From positions 1-34,877 of the forward strand of contig JAKAPU010000011.1 in the NCBI GenBank assembly GCA_021806865.1: a stretch of 34,877 nucleotides of DNA, given 5' to 3'. The notes beneath the pieces are model-generated. The model was not told the DNA's origin and ran no database searches. It worked only from the letters and a program-made list of their open reading frames with translations. A program made the position numbers and the translations under genes. Positions 24,422-32,704 of this stretch are shown here, in pieces (position 1 is the first letter of the stretch; each line of letters opens with the position of its first letter). The DNA is from an archaeon. Its GTDB lineage: Archaea; Thermoproteota; Nitrososphaeria; Nitrososphaerales; CADDZS01.

Positions 24422-25891
24422 TTGAAGACCTCTTTCGCAGTACTTGTCGTATTGATAATCTTAATTGGAATTCCTGCTTCTGGACTTGAATTGACTAGAT
24501 CAGCTAGTGCTCAGAGTCCTGTTATTGTGGTACATGTAACTGACCAATACGGCAACTGGTATAATGGTGCTAACGTTCAAGTTTGGCAACAAGCAGGCCC
24601 ACTGCTCTACCAAGGGAGCGTTCAAAACGGTTATTACACAAGTGGAGCTCTTAACGAGAATTCCAACTACGTTGTGATAGTCAGCAGTAGCACTCAAAGT
24701 CAAAACCAGAGCGTATATTTGGCGAGCCAGAACCTTTACCTAAACTTCACATTGTTTAGGCCCTCTCCAACTAAACCACAGCTCATCGTACAGAATATTT
24801 CATTCACTCCATCAGTCGTTACTCCAGGAATTGATTTTACAGTTCACCTGAGTGTCATAAACACTGGATCACTTACAGCATACAATTCTTTGCTTGTCTT
24901 ACAAGCACTTGGAACACAAATAAGTGTGATCGGTTCATCAGATCAGAGCTCACTAGGAGAATTACAACCAAATCAAACAATAAATGTCAACTTTCAAATG
25001 CAATCTGACCCGCATGCTCAAGCCGGATCCGTAGTGGTAGCTTTACAGTTATCGTACACCGACATTCAAAACACGCCCTATAATTCCACTAGCAGTTTTG
25101 TAATTCCTCTTTCGGCTGTTCCAACTCTCCAAGTTGGTCAGTTCACCCTAAATCCTTTCCCCCTTACGCCAGGGATTTCATCCCTTCTAAGTCTCGAGGT
25201 AGATAACGTTGGTGGGTCAGGTGCTTACAACGTCTCTTTGACATTGTCTGGCCCAAAATTCCTCACGAATAATCCATCTTACTATCTTGGCGCTATCCAG
25301 TCGGACGGAAGCTCGAAAGCTTCATTTTATATCGCTGTAGCAAACAGCACACTTGCCGGTACTTATAATCTGGCAGTGATTGCAACATGCCAAGATTCCA
25401 CTGGCTATAGATATTCTACTTCTAGCAACTTTTCTGTAACTGTTGAATCGTACTCTCCGCCTGCAGTTGTTATCACAAATGTTTTGGTTAGCCCTCCCGT
25501 TTTGACTCCGGGTAGCTCAGGTTCAGTTACAATCTTTGTCAAGAACACCGGCACAACAGAAGCTTCGAACGTAGTGATTCAGATACTAGGAGGATCTGGA
25601 ATAGTCTCTACGGATACTTTTGGCCTTGGTACCATAGAACCTGGTGCGCAGGTTACTCAGGTGATCGGTTTGAATGTGATACCTGGTATCAAAGCTGGGG
25701 GCTATAACATGTCTTTTAGCGCCACTTTCACAGACCCAACAGGAAAAGTGTTTCATTCTTCTGTCCCATTGCAAATAACGGTGTATAAGGCACCAAGTCT
25801 TTTTACACCTCTTACTATAGGAGCACTGGCGGTCGTTGTAGTAGTTGCGATGACCTCCCTTTTCTTTCTTAGAAGGACGAAGAGATTCTGA
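24422..25891 (+). CDS. S-layer-associated CARDB-repeat surface protein
   Basis: The 489-aa exported protein begins at TTG (MKTSFAVLVVLIILIGIPAS, signal peptide, then SASAQ). Residues 35-110 form one beta domain (VTDQYGNWYNGANVQVWQQ). After that come three repeats of the COG1361/CARDB kind, each starting with an F-x-P-x-x-x-T-P-G motif (FTPSVVTPGIDF, LNPFPLTPGISS, VSPPVLTPGSSG) and followed by a strand such as VHLSVINTGSLTAYN or VTIFVKNTGTTEASNV. Many Asn-x-Ser/Thr sites suit N-glycosylation. One C-terminal helix and RRTKRF anchor it. This family often supports or modifies the archaeal S-layer or acts as an export adaptor. Confidence 0.75.
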   Translation: MKTSFAVLVVLIILIGIPASGLELTRSASAQSPVIVVHVTDQYGNWYNGANVQVWQQAGPLLYQGSVQNGYYTSGALNENSNYVVIVSSSTQSQNQSVYLASQNLYLNFTLFRPSPTKPQLIVQNISFTPSVVTPGIDFTVHLSVINTGSLTAYNSLLVLQALGTQISVIGSSDQSSLGELQPNQTINVNFQMQSDPHAQAGSVVVALQLSYTDIQNTPYNSTSSFVIPLSAVPTLQVGQFTLNPFPLTPGISSLLSLEVDNVGGSGAYNVSLTLSGPKFLTNNPSYYLGAIQSDGSSKASFYIAVANSTLAGTYNLAVIATCQDSTGYRYSTSSNFSVTVESYSPPAVVITNVLVSPPVLTPGSSGSVTIFVKNTGTTEASNVVIQILGGSGIVSTDTFGLGTIEPGAQVTQVIGLNVIPGIKAGGYNMSFSATFTDPTGKVFHSSVPLQITVYKAPSLFTPLTIGALAVVVVVAMTSLFFLRRTKRF

Positions 25892-25912
25892 GGCGCTCTT
25901 CATGCGCCCTCA
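25889..25912 (+). terminator. Hairpin at the end of the 24422 gene
   Basis: TGAGGCGC (25889-25896, including the stop codon) pairs with GCGCCCTCA (25904-25912) with one bulged base. No strong T-run follows, so termination is only possible. Confidence 0.3.
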
Positions 25913-25992
25913 TTGATTATGGATGAAAACTAGTTTCCATGAACAATGCTAGTAGTTTAGCACAAAAGAAACGATTGACAAAGTGAAAGAAA

Positions 25993-27618
25993 ATGACACA
26001 TAGAACTCTTGTTATAGGGATGGACTCAACTCCTCTCAGTCTTATTCTACCTTGGATCTCCAAGCAACACTTGCCGAATCTTGGAAAGGTGTTCACATCT
26101 GGAGCCTACGGAGACCTATATTCTAGGATTCCAGTTACACCCATTGCTTGGTCCACGATTTACACAGGCAAGAACCCTGGCAAACACGGTATACTTGGTT
26201 TCAGGAATCACGAGCCCAATTCTTACAGAGAAATAGGAGTTAACTCTACGCTCCGTGATGCAAAGGATGTCTGGGACATAGCGGGGGAACATCAAAAGAA
26301 AGTGGTTGTAGTAAACACGCCACTCACATATCCTCCAAAACCTGTAAATGGTTTCCTTGTTTGCGGCTTCATGGCACCTGGCCCAAGCTACGATTTTACT
26401 TATCCTGAGTCTCTCGGGGCTGAAATTAAGCAGATTATACCTAACTATCGAATAGGCACCGCTCCCTCTTACATCAAGAGCTTGTATCTGAAGGAGCTGA
26501 TATCCACCGTTCGAATGGTTGGAGAGGCATCGCTTCACCTCCTAAACAAGATAGATTGGGACTTAGCATTCATAGTTTTCAAGGAAACTGACGAGGTCCA
26601 GCATTCATTCTATAATAATCCTGGAGCCATGCTTTCTCTCTACCAAACCGTGGACAAATACGCTGGCAAATTTATGGAGCTAGCAGGAGAAAATTCGAAC
26701 GTACTACTCGTCTCAGATCACGGAGGAGAGCCAGTAGACAAGAGGTTCAATGTCGCAGAATTTCTAAGACAAAACAGTCTCATCGAATTGAACCAGACTC
26801 CGATTAGAAGATCGACCAGTATCCTCCAGTTAATTGCAAGAACAATGTTCAACCTACGCTTGCAATGGATACTAGATATTCCAGGAACAAGAAAGATGCT
26901 GGAAGAATTCATAGAATATCGTGCGAGGACCACAGCTTCTGGAGATGATAACGGATTCTATGCTGGAAAGATTGCGTGGGATAGAACTACTGCCTTTATC
27001 CAATCAGGAATAGGTCTTAGAATAAATCTCAAGGGCCGTGAACCCTTAGGCATGGTTGATGAAACTGATTATGAGCGAATAAGAGAACGGATTGCAAAAC
27101 AATTTGCTGAAATAAGAGATCCAGAAAATGGGAACAGAGTGTTCAAGTACGCTCTTCCTAGAGAAAAGGTTCTCTCTGGTCCTCATGTTGAAGACGCCCC
27201 AGATATTCTATGCTTGCCGAACACTGGTTATCTGCCTACTGAAGCGCTGACGAGCTTTGATCCTTTGGCAGTCGCTGCAAGCCACCGATCTCTCTTCAGC
27301 AGAAGCACTCTTTGGTGTGGGACACACTCTCCATATGGAATAATCGCCATTTCCGGTCCAGGAATAGTCAAGTCCAAGATAGTGGATGCCAAACTCGACG
27401 ACATCGCACCGACCATTTTGTATTTGATGGGGCTTCCTGTTCCAAAGGATGCTGACGGGAGAGTTCTCACCGAATCACTAAGCGCAGAGCGCTTAAGAAA
27501 TGATCCGATCAAGCTGGAAGAAAGCACTCACTCGTTGGAAAGTGCACCAAGAGTTCTATCGCGGGAAGAAGAAAGCATAATCGAAGATAGGTTGAAGGCG
27601 TTAGGATACCTCAGCTAG
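25993..27618 (+). CDS. Alkaline-phosphatase-superfamily phosphodiesterase 3
   Basis: This 541-aa protein is closely similar to PDE 1 in layout. D11 (GMDSTP), the probable nucleophile T49 (PVTPIAW), YTGKNPGKHGI, D200 and H204 (TDEVQH; Glu201 stands where PDE 1 has His), and D242-H243 (VSDHGG) are all seen; GTHSPYGII is the late His motif. The tail, EEESIIEDRLKALGYLS, matches those of PDE 1 and the RHH regulator. It has no signal peptide. It lies 13 bases before the GT39 gene and after the S-layer-like gene, which supports a role in glycan or carrier turnover, but the substrate is unknown. Confidence 0.85.
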   Translation: MTHRTLVIGMDSTPLSLILPWISKQHLPNLGKVFTSGAYGDLYSRIPVTPIAWSTIYTGKNPGKHGILGFRNHEPNSYREIGVNSTLRDAKDVWDIAGEHQKKVVVVNTPLTYPPKPVNGFLVCGFMAPGPSYDFTYPESLGAEIKQIIPNYRIGTAPSYIKSLYLKELISTVRMVGEASLHLLNKIDWDLAFIVFKETDEVQHSFYNNPGAMLSLYQTVDKYAGKFMELAGENSNVLLVSDHGGEPVDKRFNVAEFLRQNSLIELNQTPIRRSTSILQLIARTMFNLRLQWILDIPGTRKMLEEFIEYRARTTASGDDNGFYAGKIAWDRTTAFIQSGIGLRINLKGREPLGMVDETDYERIRERIAKQFAEIRDPENGNRVFKYALPREKVLSGPHVEDAPDILCLPNTGYLPTEALTSFDPLAVAASHRSLFSRSTLWCGTHSPYGIIAISGPGIVKSKIVDAKLDDIAPTILYLMGLPVPKDADGRVLTESLSAERLRNDPIKLEESTHSLESAPRVLSREEESIIEDRLKALGYLS

Positions 27619-27631
27619 CTCCGAGCATGAT

Positions 27632-29284
27632 GTGACTTTCTGGTTGAAAAGGACCAAAGCTGTATTTCGAAACGCTTGGATAGAAGGAATTCTAATTGCA
27701 CTAGCTTTCATGATAGGATTTGCAATCAGAGGCTACAATTTATCTGTCCTGATAGCAGCACCGGATGAACTAACTTATGCATCAAGGGCTATCCACATAC
27801 TTTCGGCAAACTGGTCTTGGCAAGCACCATACATGTGGGATCAACCGCCGCTCTTGACTTATTTGCTTGCTGTGATGATCGCTGTTTCCGGCGCTTCTCT
27901 TGACACCATGAGACTACTGTCCGTTTTTGCAGGATCTCTTTCAGTTGTGATAGCATACTACTTGGGCAAATCAATGTACGGAAGAATTGCTGGAAGCATA
28001 GCGGCAATCGCTGTTTTATTTGACGGATATGACATTCTTTACAGCAGGCAGATATACATCGAAGCCCTTGCTACCATGCTTATCCTAGCAGCTCTCTTAC
28101 TATTTTGGGAAGGAGTGATCAAGCGAAGGAGTCTAAAGATTAGTGTGATCGCAGGATTCATCTTCGGACTCGCCTTGGATTCAAAATACATTGCTCTCGT
28201 AATGGCGGTTTCCCTGTTTCTGTTTCTAATTTATTACATGAATAGATTCAAGGGAGGATTTCCCCTAAAACAGTCATTTGCATTCTTTGGATCAGGATTT
28301 CTTACCTTTTTACCAGTCCTGGTAGCACTTGGGATAAACAATGTGAATCCATTCTATTATGACCTGGTATATCGGTTTCAGCTTCATCAATCAAGCGCTG
28401 TGGTGCATTCGGTACAATCAGGACAGCTCTTTGTCAAGGGTTTTACAAACTTTGTCCAGGTGTTCTTCCACGTATCATCTTCAGCACCATTCCAAGTGTT
28501 TCCACTCTTGATATTCGACATACCTGTCTGGACTATCTTGATAATTTGCGTGATCGCCTTCTTCGTTGTCTCTTTCTTTGTAAGAAAGAACCTAGCGGAT
28601 GGCTTGCTATTGATACTCTTTGTGATGTTTCTTGCTTTCGCATTTACTTATCCAGACCGCAGGACGTACTTCTCTTTGTATCCTTCGCTCATACTACTAG
28701 TCATGGTCGGGCGTATAGGTCAGCTTGCAGTAAGGACTATTCGTGAGTTTGCGAAGGGAAAATCATTACTACCCTACATAGGTACCGCAATTCTTTGTCT
28801 GATCGTTTTGGGACTTGCCTTCGACATAGTCGCAACTCCAACTATCTATCAAAATGGATTTGGAGATTGGGATCAGATAACTCCTGTCATGAACTACCTA
28901 AGTACTTATCATGGAAACAATACTTACGTCGCGACAGATCTGGCAGAAATCGGATATTACATCGAAGCCAACAATCTTAACTTTTCAATTGCATTTATGA
29001 AACAACCACAAGAGTACTATTCAGAGTCCCCCTTAAACCAGTCACTACAAACTCCAACCAGAGGCGTGTTTCCTATATACTGGGTTCTCTCTGTCTCATC
29101 AATCGAAAAGGTTCATCCACAGTTCGTCATATTGCCCGCAATTGACTACAAATCCACGACATTAGAGTTTCAGACTTTCATCACAGAGCGCTATTATCAG
29201 CCTCTCAGTACGAATCATATCCTGCTCTTTGAAATTAGACCGGGGAATCAAACAGCGAATTGGAATTTCACGGGCTGTTGCTAA
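27632..29284 (+). CDS. GT39/PMT-like membrane glycosyltransferase
   Basis: This 550-aa protein has about ten to twelve membrane helices. After the first helix comes PDELTYASRAIHIL with the Asp-Glu pair that GT39/ArnT-type enzymes use, then WQAPYMWDQPPLLTYLLA with the typical D-x-P-P-L-x-x-Y motif. The last 160 residues form an outer soluble part. Such enzymes take sugar from a polyprenyl-phosphate sugar and place it on protein or lipid at the outer face. The GTG at 27632 is the annotated start. It follows PDE 3 by 13 bases and precedes a GT4 gene, so it probably works with them. Confidence 0.8.
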   Translation: MTFWLKRTKAVFRNAWIEGILIALAFMIGFAIRGYNLSVLIAAPDELTYASRAIHILSANWSWQAPYMWDQPPLLTYLLAVMIAVSGASLDTMRLLSVFAGSLSVVIAYYLGKSMYGRIAGSIAAIAVLFDGYDILYSRQIYIEALATMLILAALLLFWEGVIKRRSLKISVIAGFIFGLALDSKYIALVMAVSLFLFLIYYMNRFKGGFPLKQSFAFFGSGFLTFLPVLVALGINNVNPFYYDLVYRFQLHQSSAVVHSVQSGQLFVKGFTNFVQVFFHVSSSAPFQVFPLLIFDIPVWTILIICVIAFFVVSFFVRKNLADGLLLILFVMFLAFAFTYPDRRTYFSLYPSLILLVMVGRIGQLAVRTIREFAKGKSLLPYIGTAILCLIVLGLAFDIVATPTIYQNGFGDWDQITPVMNYLSTYHGNNTYVATDLAEIGYYIEANNLNFSIAFMKQPQEYYSESPLNQSLQTPTRGVFPIYWVLSVSSIEKVHPQFVILPAIDYKSTTLEFQTFITERYYQPLSTNHILLFEIRPGNQTANWNFTGCC

Positions 29285-29337
29285 CGTCAACCGATAGCTC
29301 CTTGACATGATTAGGAAAATTTGTCGGTGTTTGATCA

Positions 29338-30513
29338 ATGGCAAGACCCAGCGTGTTGTTTGGTAATCATCTGCGTCTGCAAAGTGCTTCCACATATAGG
29401 CAAGTTGGGTTTGCAAAATACCTAAAGCCTCACGGCTACGACTGTAATTTCTTAGGTAGGGCTCCAAAGGAGATTAGTGCAACAAGAGACCGACCTGACC
29501 AAAAAGTAGAATGGAAGAGTTATTTCACCGACATTGAGTACTGGAAAGAGCCAATAGTTCAGAATTTCTTTTCTAATGTAAAATTTTTCTCTAGAATTTG
29601 CAAGAACTCATCTGTAGTACACGTGAATCGCGCCAATCCATTTACTGCAAGCGTCATCAGTTTGGCCCGTTCTGCTCCATGGAGACTCGTAGTGGACGTT
29701 GAGGATTGGGACGGATTTGGCGGATACTCGAGCTACGCTGACAAATACGGCCCAGCAGGCGCATTATTGACATTTTACGAGCAAGTATTTCCCCGAACAG
29801 CAGATGCAGTAATTGTTGTTAGTCATTTGCTCCGCAGTAGAATGATAAGTGCGGGAGTCGCAAAAGATCGAATATTCCTGATTCCAAATGGTTTCGACCC
29901 TGACCTGTTTCATCCCGGCATCTCTGGCAGAAAAGCTAGAGAAATCTACAACCTCGGAGATTCTCCAGTTGTAATCTATGCGAGCACTTTTTGGGATTTC
30001 GAACGATCCCTGCATGAAATAGCGATGAAGGCGTTTAAGAGGATTCTAGAGTCTGTTCCAACTGCCAAGTTCGTCGTGGTAGGCTCTGGCAATATGGCTG
30101 TTCAACAAATCATAAACGAATTTGGTCTTGAGAAACATGTAGTTAGAACGGGATTCGTTCCAAGAGAGATGGTTCCACAGCTTATGGCTGCAGCTGACGT
30201 AGCATTGCATGTTATAAGCGAACATCCTTTTCATGTTGCAAGTTCGCCTATGATTGTGCCGGAATACATGGCTGTAGGCAAACCGATCGTAGCCCCTGCA
30301 ACAGGAGAACTCTCTTACATGCTGAGGGACGGAGCAGGACTCCTAGTAGATAGAGCAGACCCAGATTTGCTAGCTGAGGGTGTAATCAAGTTGCTAAAGG
30401 ATGAAACGATGAGCAAATCAATAGGTGAAGGAGCACTGAAGGTGGCTGCCAAAGGCTATTGCTACAAAGTGTTGGCCGAGAAACTCTTGGAAATATATTC
30501 ACAGATTAACTAA
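29338..30513 (+). CDS. GT4-like glycosyltransferase, divergent
   Basis: This 391-aa GT-B enzyme has a less canonical N-terminus (FGNHLRLQSASTYRQVGFA) than the other two GT4s. The donor domain has VVIYASTFWDFERS, KFVVVGSGNM, and a motif region ending SSPMIVPEYMAVGKPIVAPA, in place of the common E-x7-E block; the usual first Glu is not obvious. The VIPNGFDPDLFHP-type linker (LIPNGFDPDLFHPG, about 181-194) is normal. It is cytosolic. Its stop overlaps the end of the convergent epimerase gene by 4 bases. Confidence 0.8.
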   Translation: MARPSVLFGNHLRLQSASTYRQVGFAKYLKPHGYDCNFLGRAPKEISATRDRPDQKVEWKSYFTDIEYWKEPIVQNFFSNVKFFSRICKNSSVVHVNRANPFTASVISLARSAPWRLVVDVEDWDGFGGYSSYADKYGPAGALLTFYEQVFPRTADAVIVVSHLLRSRMISAGVAKDRIFLIPNGFDPDLFHPGISGRKAREIYNLGDSPVVIYASTFWDFERSLHEIAMKAFKRILESVPTAKFVVVGSGNMAVQQIINEFGLEKHVVRTGFVPREMVPQLMAAADVALHVISEHPFHVASSPMIVPEYMAVGKPIVAPATGELSYMLRDGAGLLVDRADPDLLAEGVIKLLKDETMSKSIGEGALKVAAKGYCYKVLAEKLLEIYSQIN

Positions 30514-31481
30514 ATCCGCGCTTGGCTTGACGCCTGATTGCGATACCAAGAAATCAAATGTCCAAGAGATTCATCAAAATCTGTTAGAACCTCTCCTAGG
30601 TAACTCTTCGATTTGGAAACATCTGCGACGAGTCCAGAAGAATTTCCGGGCCAAGGATTGCCTAAAAGAACAAATTCTGGATTTATTCCAAGGTGTCGAG
30701 CCAAAGTCTGGGCTATTTCTAGTGTGGTTCTACCCGCTCCCGACCCTATGTTAAAGATGCTTTCAGAGTCAGTGGGTAGTTTTGATAGCGCCAGCACTTG
30801 ATCGATAGCATCATTTACGAATATGTAGTCCCTCACTTCCTTTCCATCACCCAGAAGTTCAACCCTCTTTGGATTTTCATTCATTTTGTTGAGACAATCA
30901 TACATTAGATACTTTCTTTGGCGAGGTCCGAAAAGATTGAAAAAACGAAATATCGTGACTGGAATTCCGTAACTTCGATGATACAGTTCTGCATATTCTT
31001 CCGCACATAATTTCGCTACTCCATAGGGAGATATTGGCAGAGTTTTCGAGTCTTCCCTTAATGGAAGAGACCCAGAGCCATAAACAGCAGCCGTCGAAGT
31101 CAAAACAAACTGTGAGTCGTTCTTTCTTGCTTTATCGAGGACATTGATAGTACCTCCAACGCATACGTCCAAATCGCTCCTTGGATTTGACGACGAATAT
31201 CGAATAATGTGACCGGGATTGTTAGGGATGAATTCAGCAAGGTGAAAAATGACATCAGCATCCCTTGATGCGATCTCTACGTCTTCTTCTTTTCTCACAT
31301 CTCCTTCGATCAGGATGGCGCCTTTCGGAACATTTGACCTGAAACCCGAGCTGAAATTATCCAAGATCCTAGTTTCAACGTCACTACTCAACAGTCTCTC
31401 AGCAAGATGACTACCTACGAATCCAGCACCCCCCGTTATGAGGGCCTTTCTCCATTTACCTTGATCTTTCTCTTCGTCCAT
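30510..31481 (-). CDS. NAD-dependent sugar-nucleotide epimerase (GalE-like)
   Basis: The 323-aa short-chain dehydrogenase-type enzyme has the NAD motif GGAGFVG (17-23), LDNFSSG, a DVRKEED block, catalytic Ser/Thr near 129-131 (TSTAAVYGSG), and Tyr153-x3-Lys157 (YGVAK). The pattern FRFFNLFGPRQ follows. It would invert a hydroxyl of a UDP- or dTDP-sugar and supply one of the donors for the glycosyltransferases. It lies on the opposite strand with its own TATA box (31507-31516), apparently as a leaderless transcript. The precise sugar is not readable. Confidence 0.88.
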   Translation of the reverse strand: MDEEKDQGKWRKALITGGAGFVGSHLAERLLSSDVETRILDNFSSGFRSNVPKGAILIEGDVRKEEDVEIASRDADVIFHLAEFIPNNPGHIIRYSSSNPRSDLDVCVGGTINVLDKARKNDSQFVLTSTAAVYGSGSLPLREDSKTLPISPYGVAKLCAEEYAELYHRSYGIPVTIFRFFNLFGPRQRKYLMYDCLNKMNENPKRVELLGDGKEVRDYIFVNDAIDQVLALSKLPTDSESIFNIGSGAGRTTLEIAQTLARHLGINPEFVLLGNPWPGNSSGLVADVSKSKSYLGEVLTDFDESLGHLISWYRNQASSQARI

Positions 31482-31506
31482 GTCTTAATCCCTGTCCAAA
31501 TTGAAG

Positions 31507-31516
31507 AATATATAAG
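31507..31516 (-). promoter_or_regulatory. TATA box of the epimerase gene
   Basis: CTTATATATT on the minus strand is centred about 31 bases before the ATG at 31481, so the transcript probably begins at or next to the start codon. Confidence 0.5.
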
Positions 31517-31636
31517 GCGGAATATTAGAATGTTAATCAAACTCGCTTGAAGAGTTCGTTGAGCTAGAGAATAATCGCGCTATTTTGCACTGGGTTTTCA
31601 TTATCGGAACGTCTTCAAAATAGTTGTTTGGGCTTC

Positions 31637-31879
31637 TTAACTCTCTCCTGAACTTGTGAAACTCTTCAAGCGTATCTCGACACGTGCCGGTTCCTTCAGC
31701 ATATCCTTCACTTTGGGGATCGGTTGAACTATTAGCTTGCCATCTGCGACTTTTTCGGTACCGGGACGTAGCCCGGGTTTTCCCCCTAATTTCCTTCGGC
31801 GGGAATATTTCTCCCTGGGAGCCGACTTTTCTGTAATTTGGACATATATCGAAGAAACCGATTCATTCCGAGCAAACAA
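31637..31879 (-). pseudogene. AbrB/MazE-type antitoxin with two compensating frameshifts
   Basis: The 80-codon frame ends KPGLRPGTEKVADGKLIVQP and IPKVKDMLKEPARVEI, clearly the second half of an AbrB swapped-hairpin antitoxin. The part before it (residues about 19-36) is not AbrB-like in this frame, but the neighbouring frame reads RKVGSQGEIFPPKEIRGK, the expected first half of the DNA-binding hairpin. A small indel on each side of this segment therefore restores the frame: the ORF remains open while the key hairpin is scrambled. No toxin follows. DNA binding should be lost. Confidence 0.6.
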
Positions 31880-32048
31880 ACCCTATCGAGTATCTGTCTT
31901 ATGTCGAGCGTAGTTACTTCTTGGTAACTATGGAGATAGACACAGTCTACCCCCTCCCCTAGGGGTACCCTCCTCTCTTGTTCGATACCACGAAGGCTCG
32001 TCAACTTCTATCTGACCTGATCATGGATCTGTAATACTAACAAAGACA

Positions 32049-32088
32049 CCCCCGGGGGAGGGGGGACCCCCCTGGGGGGGCCTCCCCC
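32049..32088. repeat. G/C-homopolymer inverted repeat
   Basis: Runs of C5, G5, G6, C6, G7 and C5 follow each other with single A or T breaks. GGGGGAGG (32054-32061) is the exact reverse complement of CCTCCCCC (32081-32088), and AGGGGGG (32059-32065) of CCCCCCT (32067-32073). It can fold as nested hairpins or quadruplexes on either strand. It stands out sharply from the AT-rich surroundings. Confidence 0.7.
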
Positions 32089-32186
32089 AAGTTCTTCCAA
32101 AGAAGAAAGGATTAGTACCCACAATCGATCTAATGGATACCGATTTAGGACAGAGTGTGTTTAGAGTCTTTGTTTGGCACAAGTTG

Positions 32187-32268
32187 TTCGAGTAGTTGAC
32201 TTGTCGACTCGAGGATATAACTACTCGGAAAAAATATTTTAGAATTTTTTTATTTTCCTAAACTATAT
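32187..32268 (+). repeat. Hairpin plus A/T-tract element, copy 2
   Basis: CGAGTAGTT (32189-32197) pairs perfectly with AACTACTCG (32219-32227), extendable by a T-G and a T-A pair, followed by the A and T tracts. From 32212 the sequence matches copy 1 at 208-272. It lies about 85 bases before the antitoxin-like gene at 32353. Confidence 0.6.
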
Positions 32269-32352
32269 ACGGTACTGTAACTTTGTCCCACTAGAAGGCC
32301 CACTTCTTTGCAGTAGATGTCAGTTAGCAGAAAGTGAGTCAAAGAGGTTGAT

Positions 32353-32571
32353 GTGCCAAAACAGAGGCCGTCGCTGGATTTGATATACAAGGAGGTCAAA
32401 TCGGTGAACCAGAAACTCGACTTCATAGAAGATCTGGCAGAGGAAGTCATTGTCGGCCAGCTCCCGAAAGCTCGCCTGATTGCCAGAGAAGAAAAAGAAG
32501 TAAAGAAGAGGATTGCCGAAATGAAACGCGGCGTGCCTAAGTACTCTGTCTCTTTGCACAGAAGGGTTTAG
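32353..32571 (+). CDS. Small antitoxin-like protein
   Basis: This 72-aa protein from a GTG start (GAGG just upstream) is mostly charged helix: SLDLIYKEVKSVNQKLDFIE (7-26), then a DLAEEVIVGQLPKARL block and REEKEVKKRIAEMKRG. The pattern resembles archaeal antitoxins that pair with RelE-type toxins, which usually end with an EMKRGEYVSLEE-like segment; here the end is GVPKYSVSLHRRV, a possible frameshifted or altered tail. No RelE toxin follows on the plus strand. Confidence 0.5.
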   Translation: MPKQRPSLDLIYKEVKSVNQKLDFIEDLAEEVIVGQLPKARLIAREEKEVKKRIAEMKRGVPKYSVSLHRRV

Positions 32572-32584
32572 AAATCGATCGAGG

Positions 32585-32704
32585 TCACGCAGGAATCCGA
32601 AAAAAGTCCAAATCAAGCATACAATAAATGCCTTCTCCTCTGGCGAGCATCGCAGAAATTCTTAGTACATCTCTGGCTTCTTTTTCATAGACCCTGATTT
32701 TCAT
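32585..32704 (-). CDS. Small ORF coupled to VapC
   Basis: An ATG at 32704 overlaps the VapC stop by one base (TGATG) and opens a 39-aa frame, starting MKIRVYEKEARDVLRISAML and ending DFFRIPA. The first part looks protein-like (strand, then helix); the end may be truncated. Coupling through TGATG suggests translation after VapC. I do not recognise it. Confidence 0.3.
   Translation of the reverse strand: MKIRVYEKEARDVLRISAMLARGEGIYCMLDLDFFRIPA

Larger units (their letters stand above)
31880..32352. other. Degenerate intergenic region
   Basis: No intact gene is seen. Minus-strand frames continue past the AbrB remnant (CVYLHSYQEVTTLDIRQILD) but match nothing that I recognise. A palindrome, CCCCTAGGGG, lies near 31959-31968. 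The GC-homopolymer patch and the second hairpin/AT element are listed separately. Confidence 0.5.
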
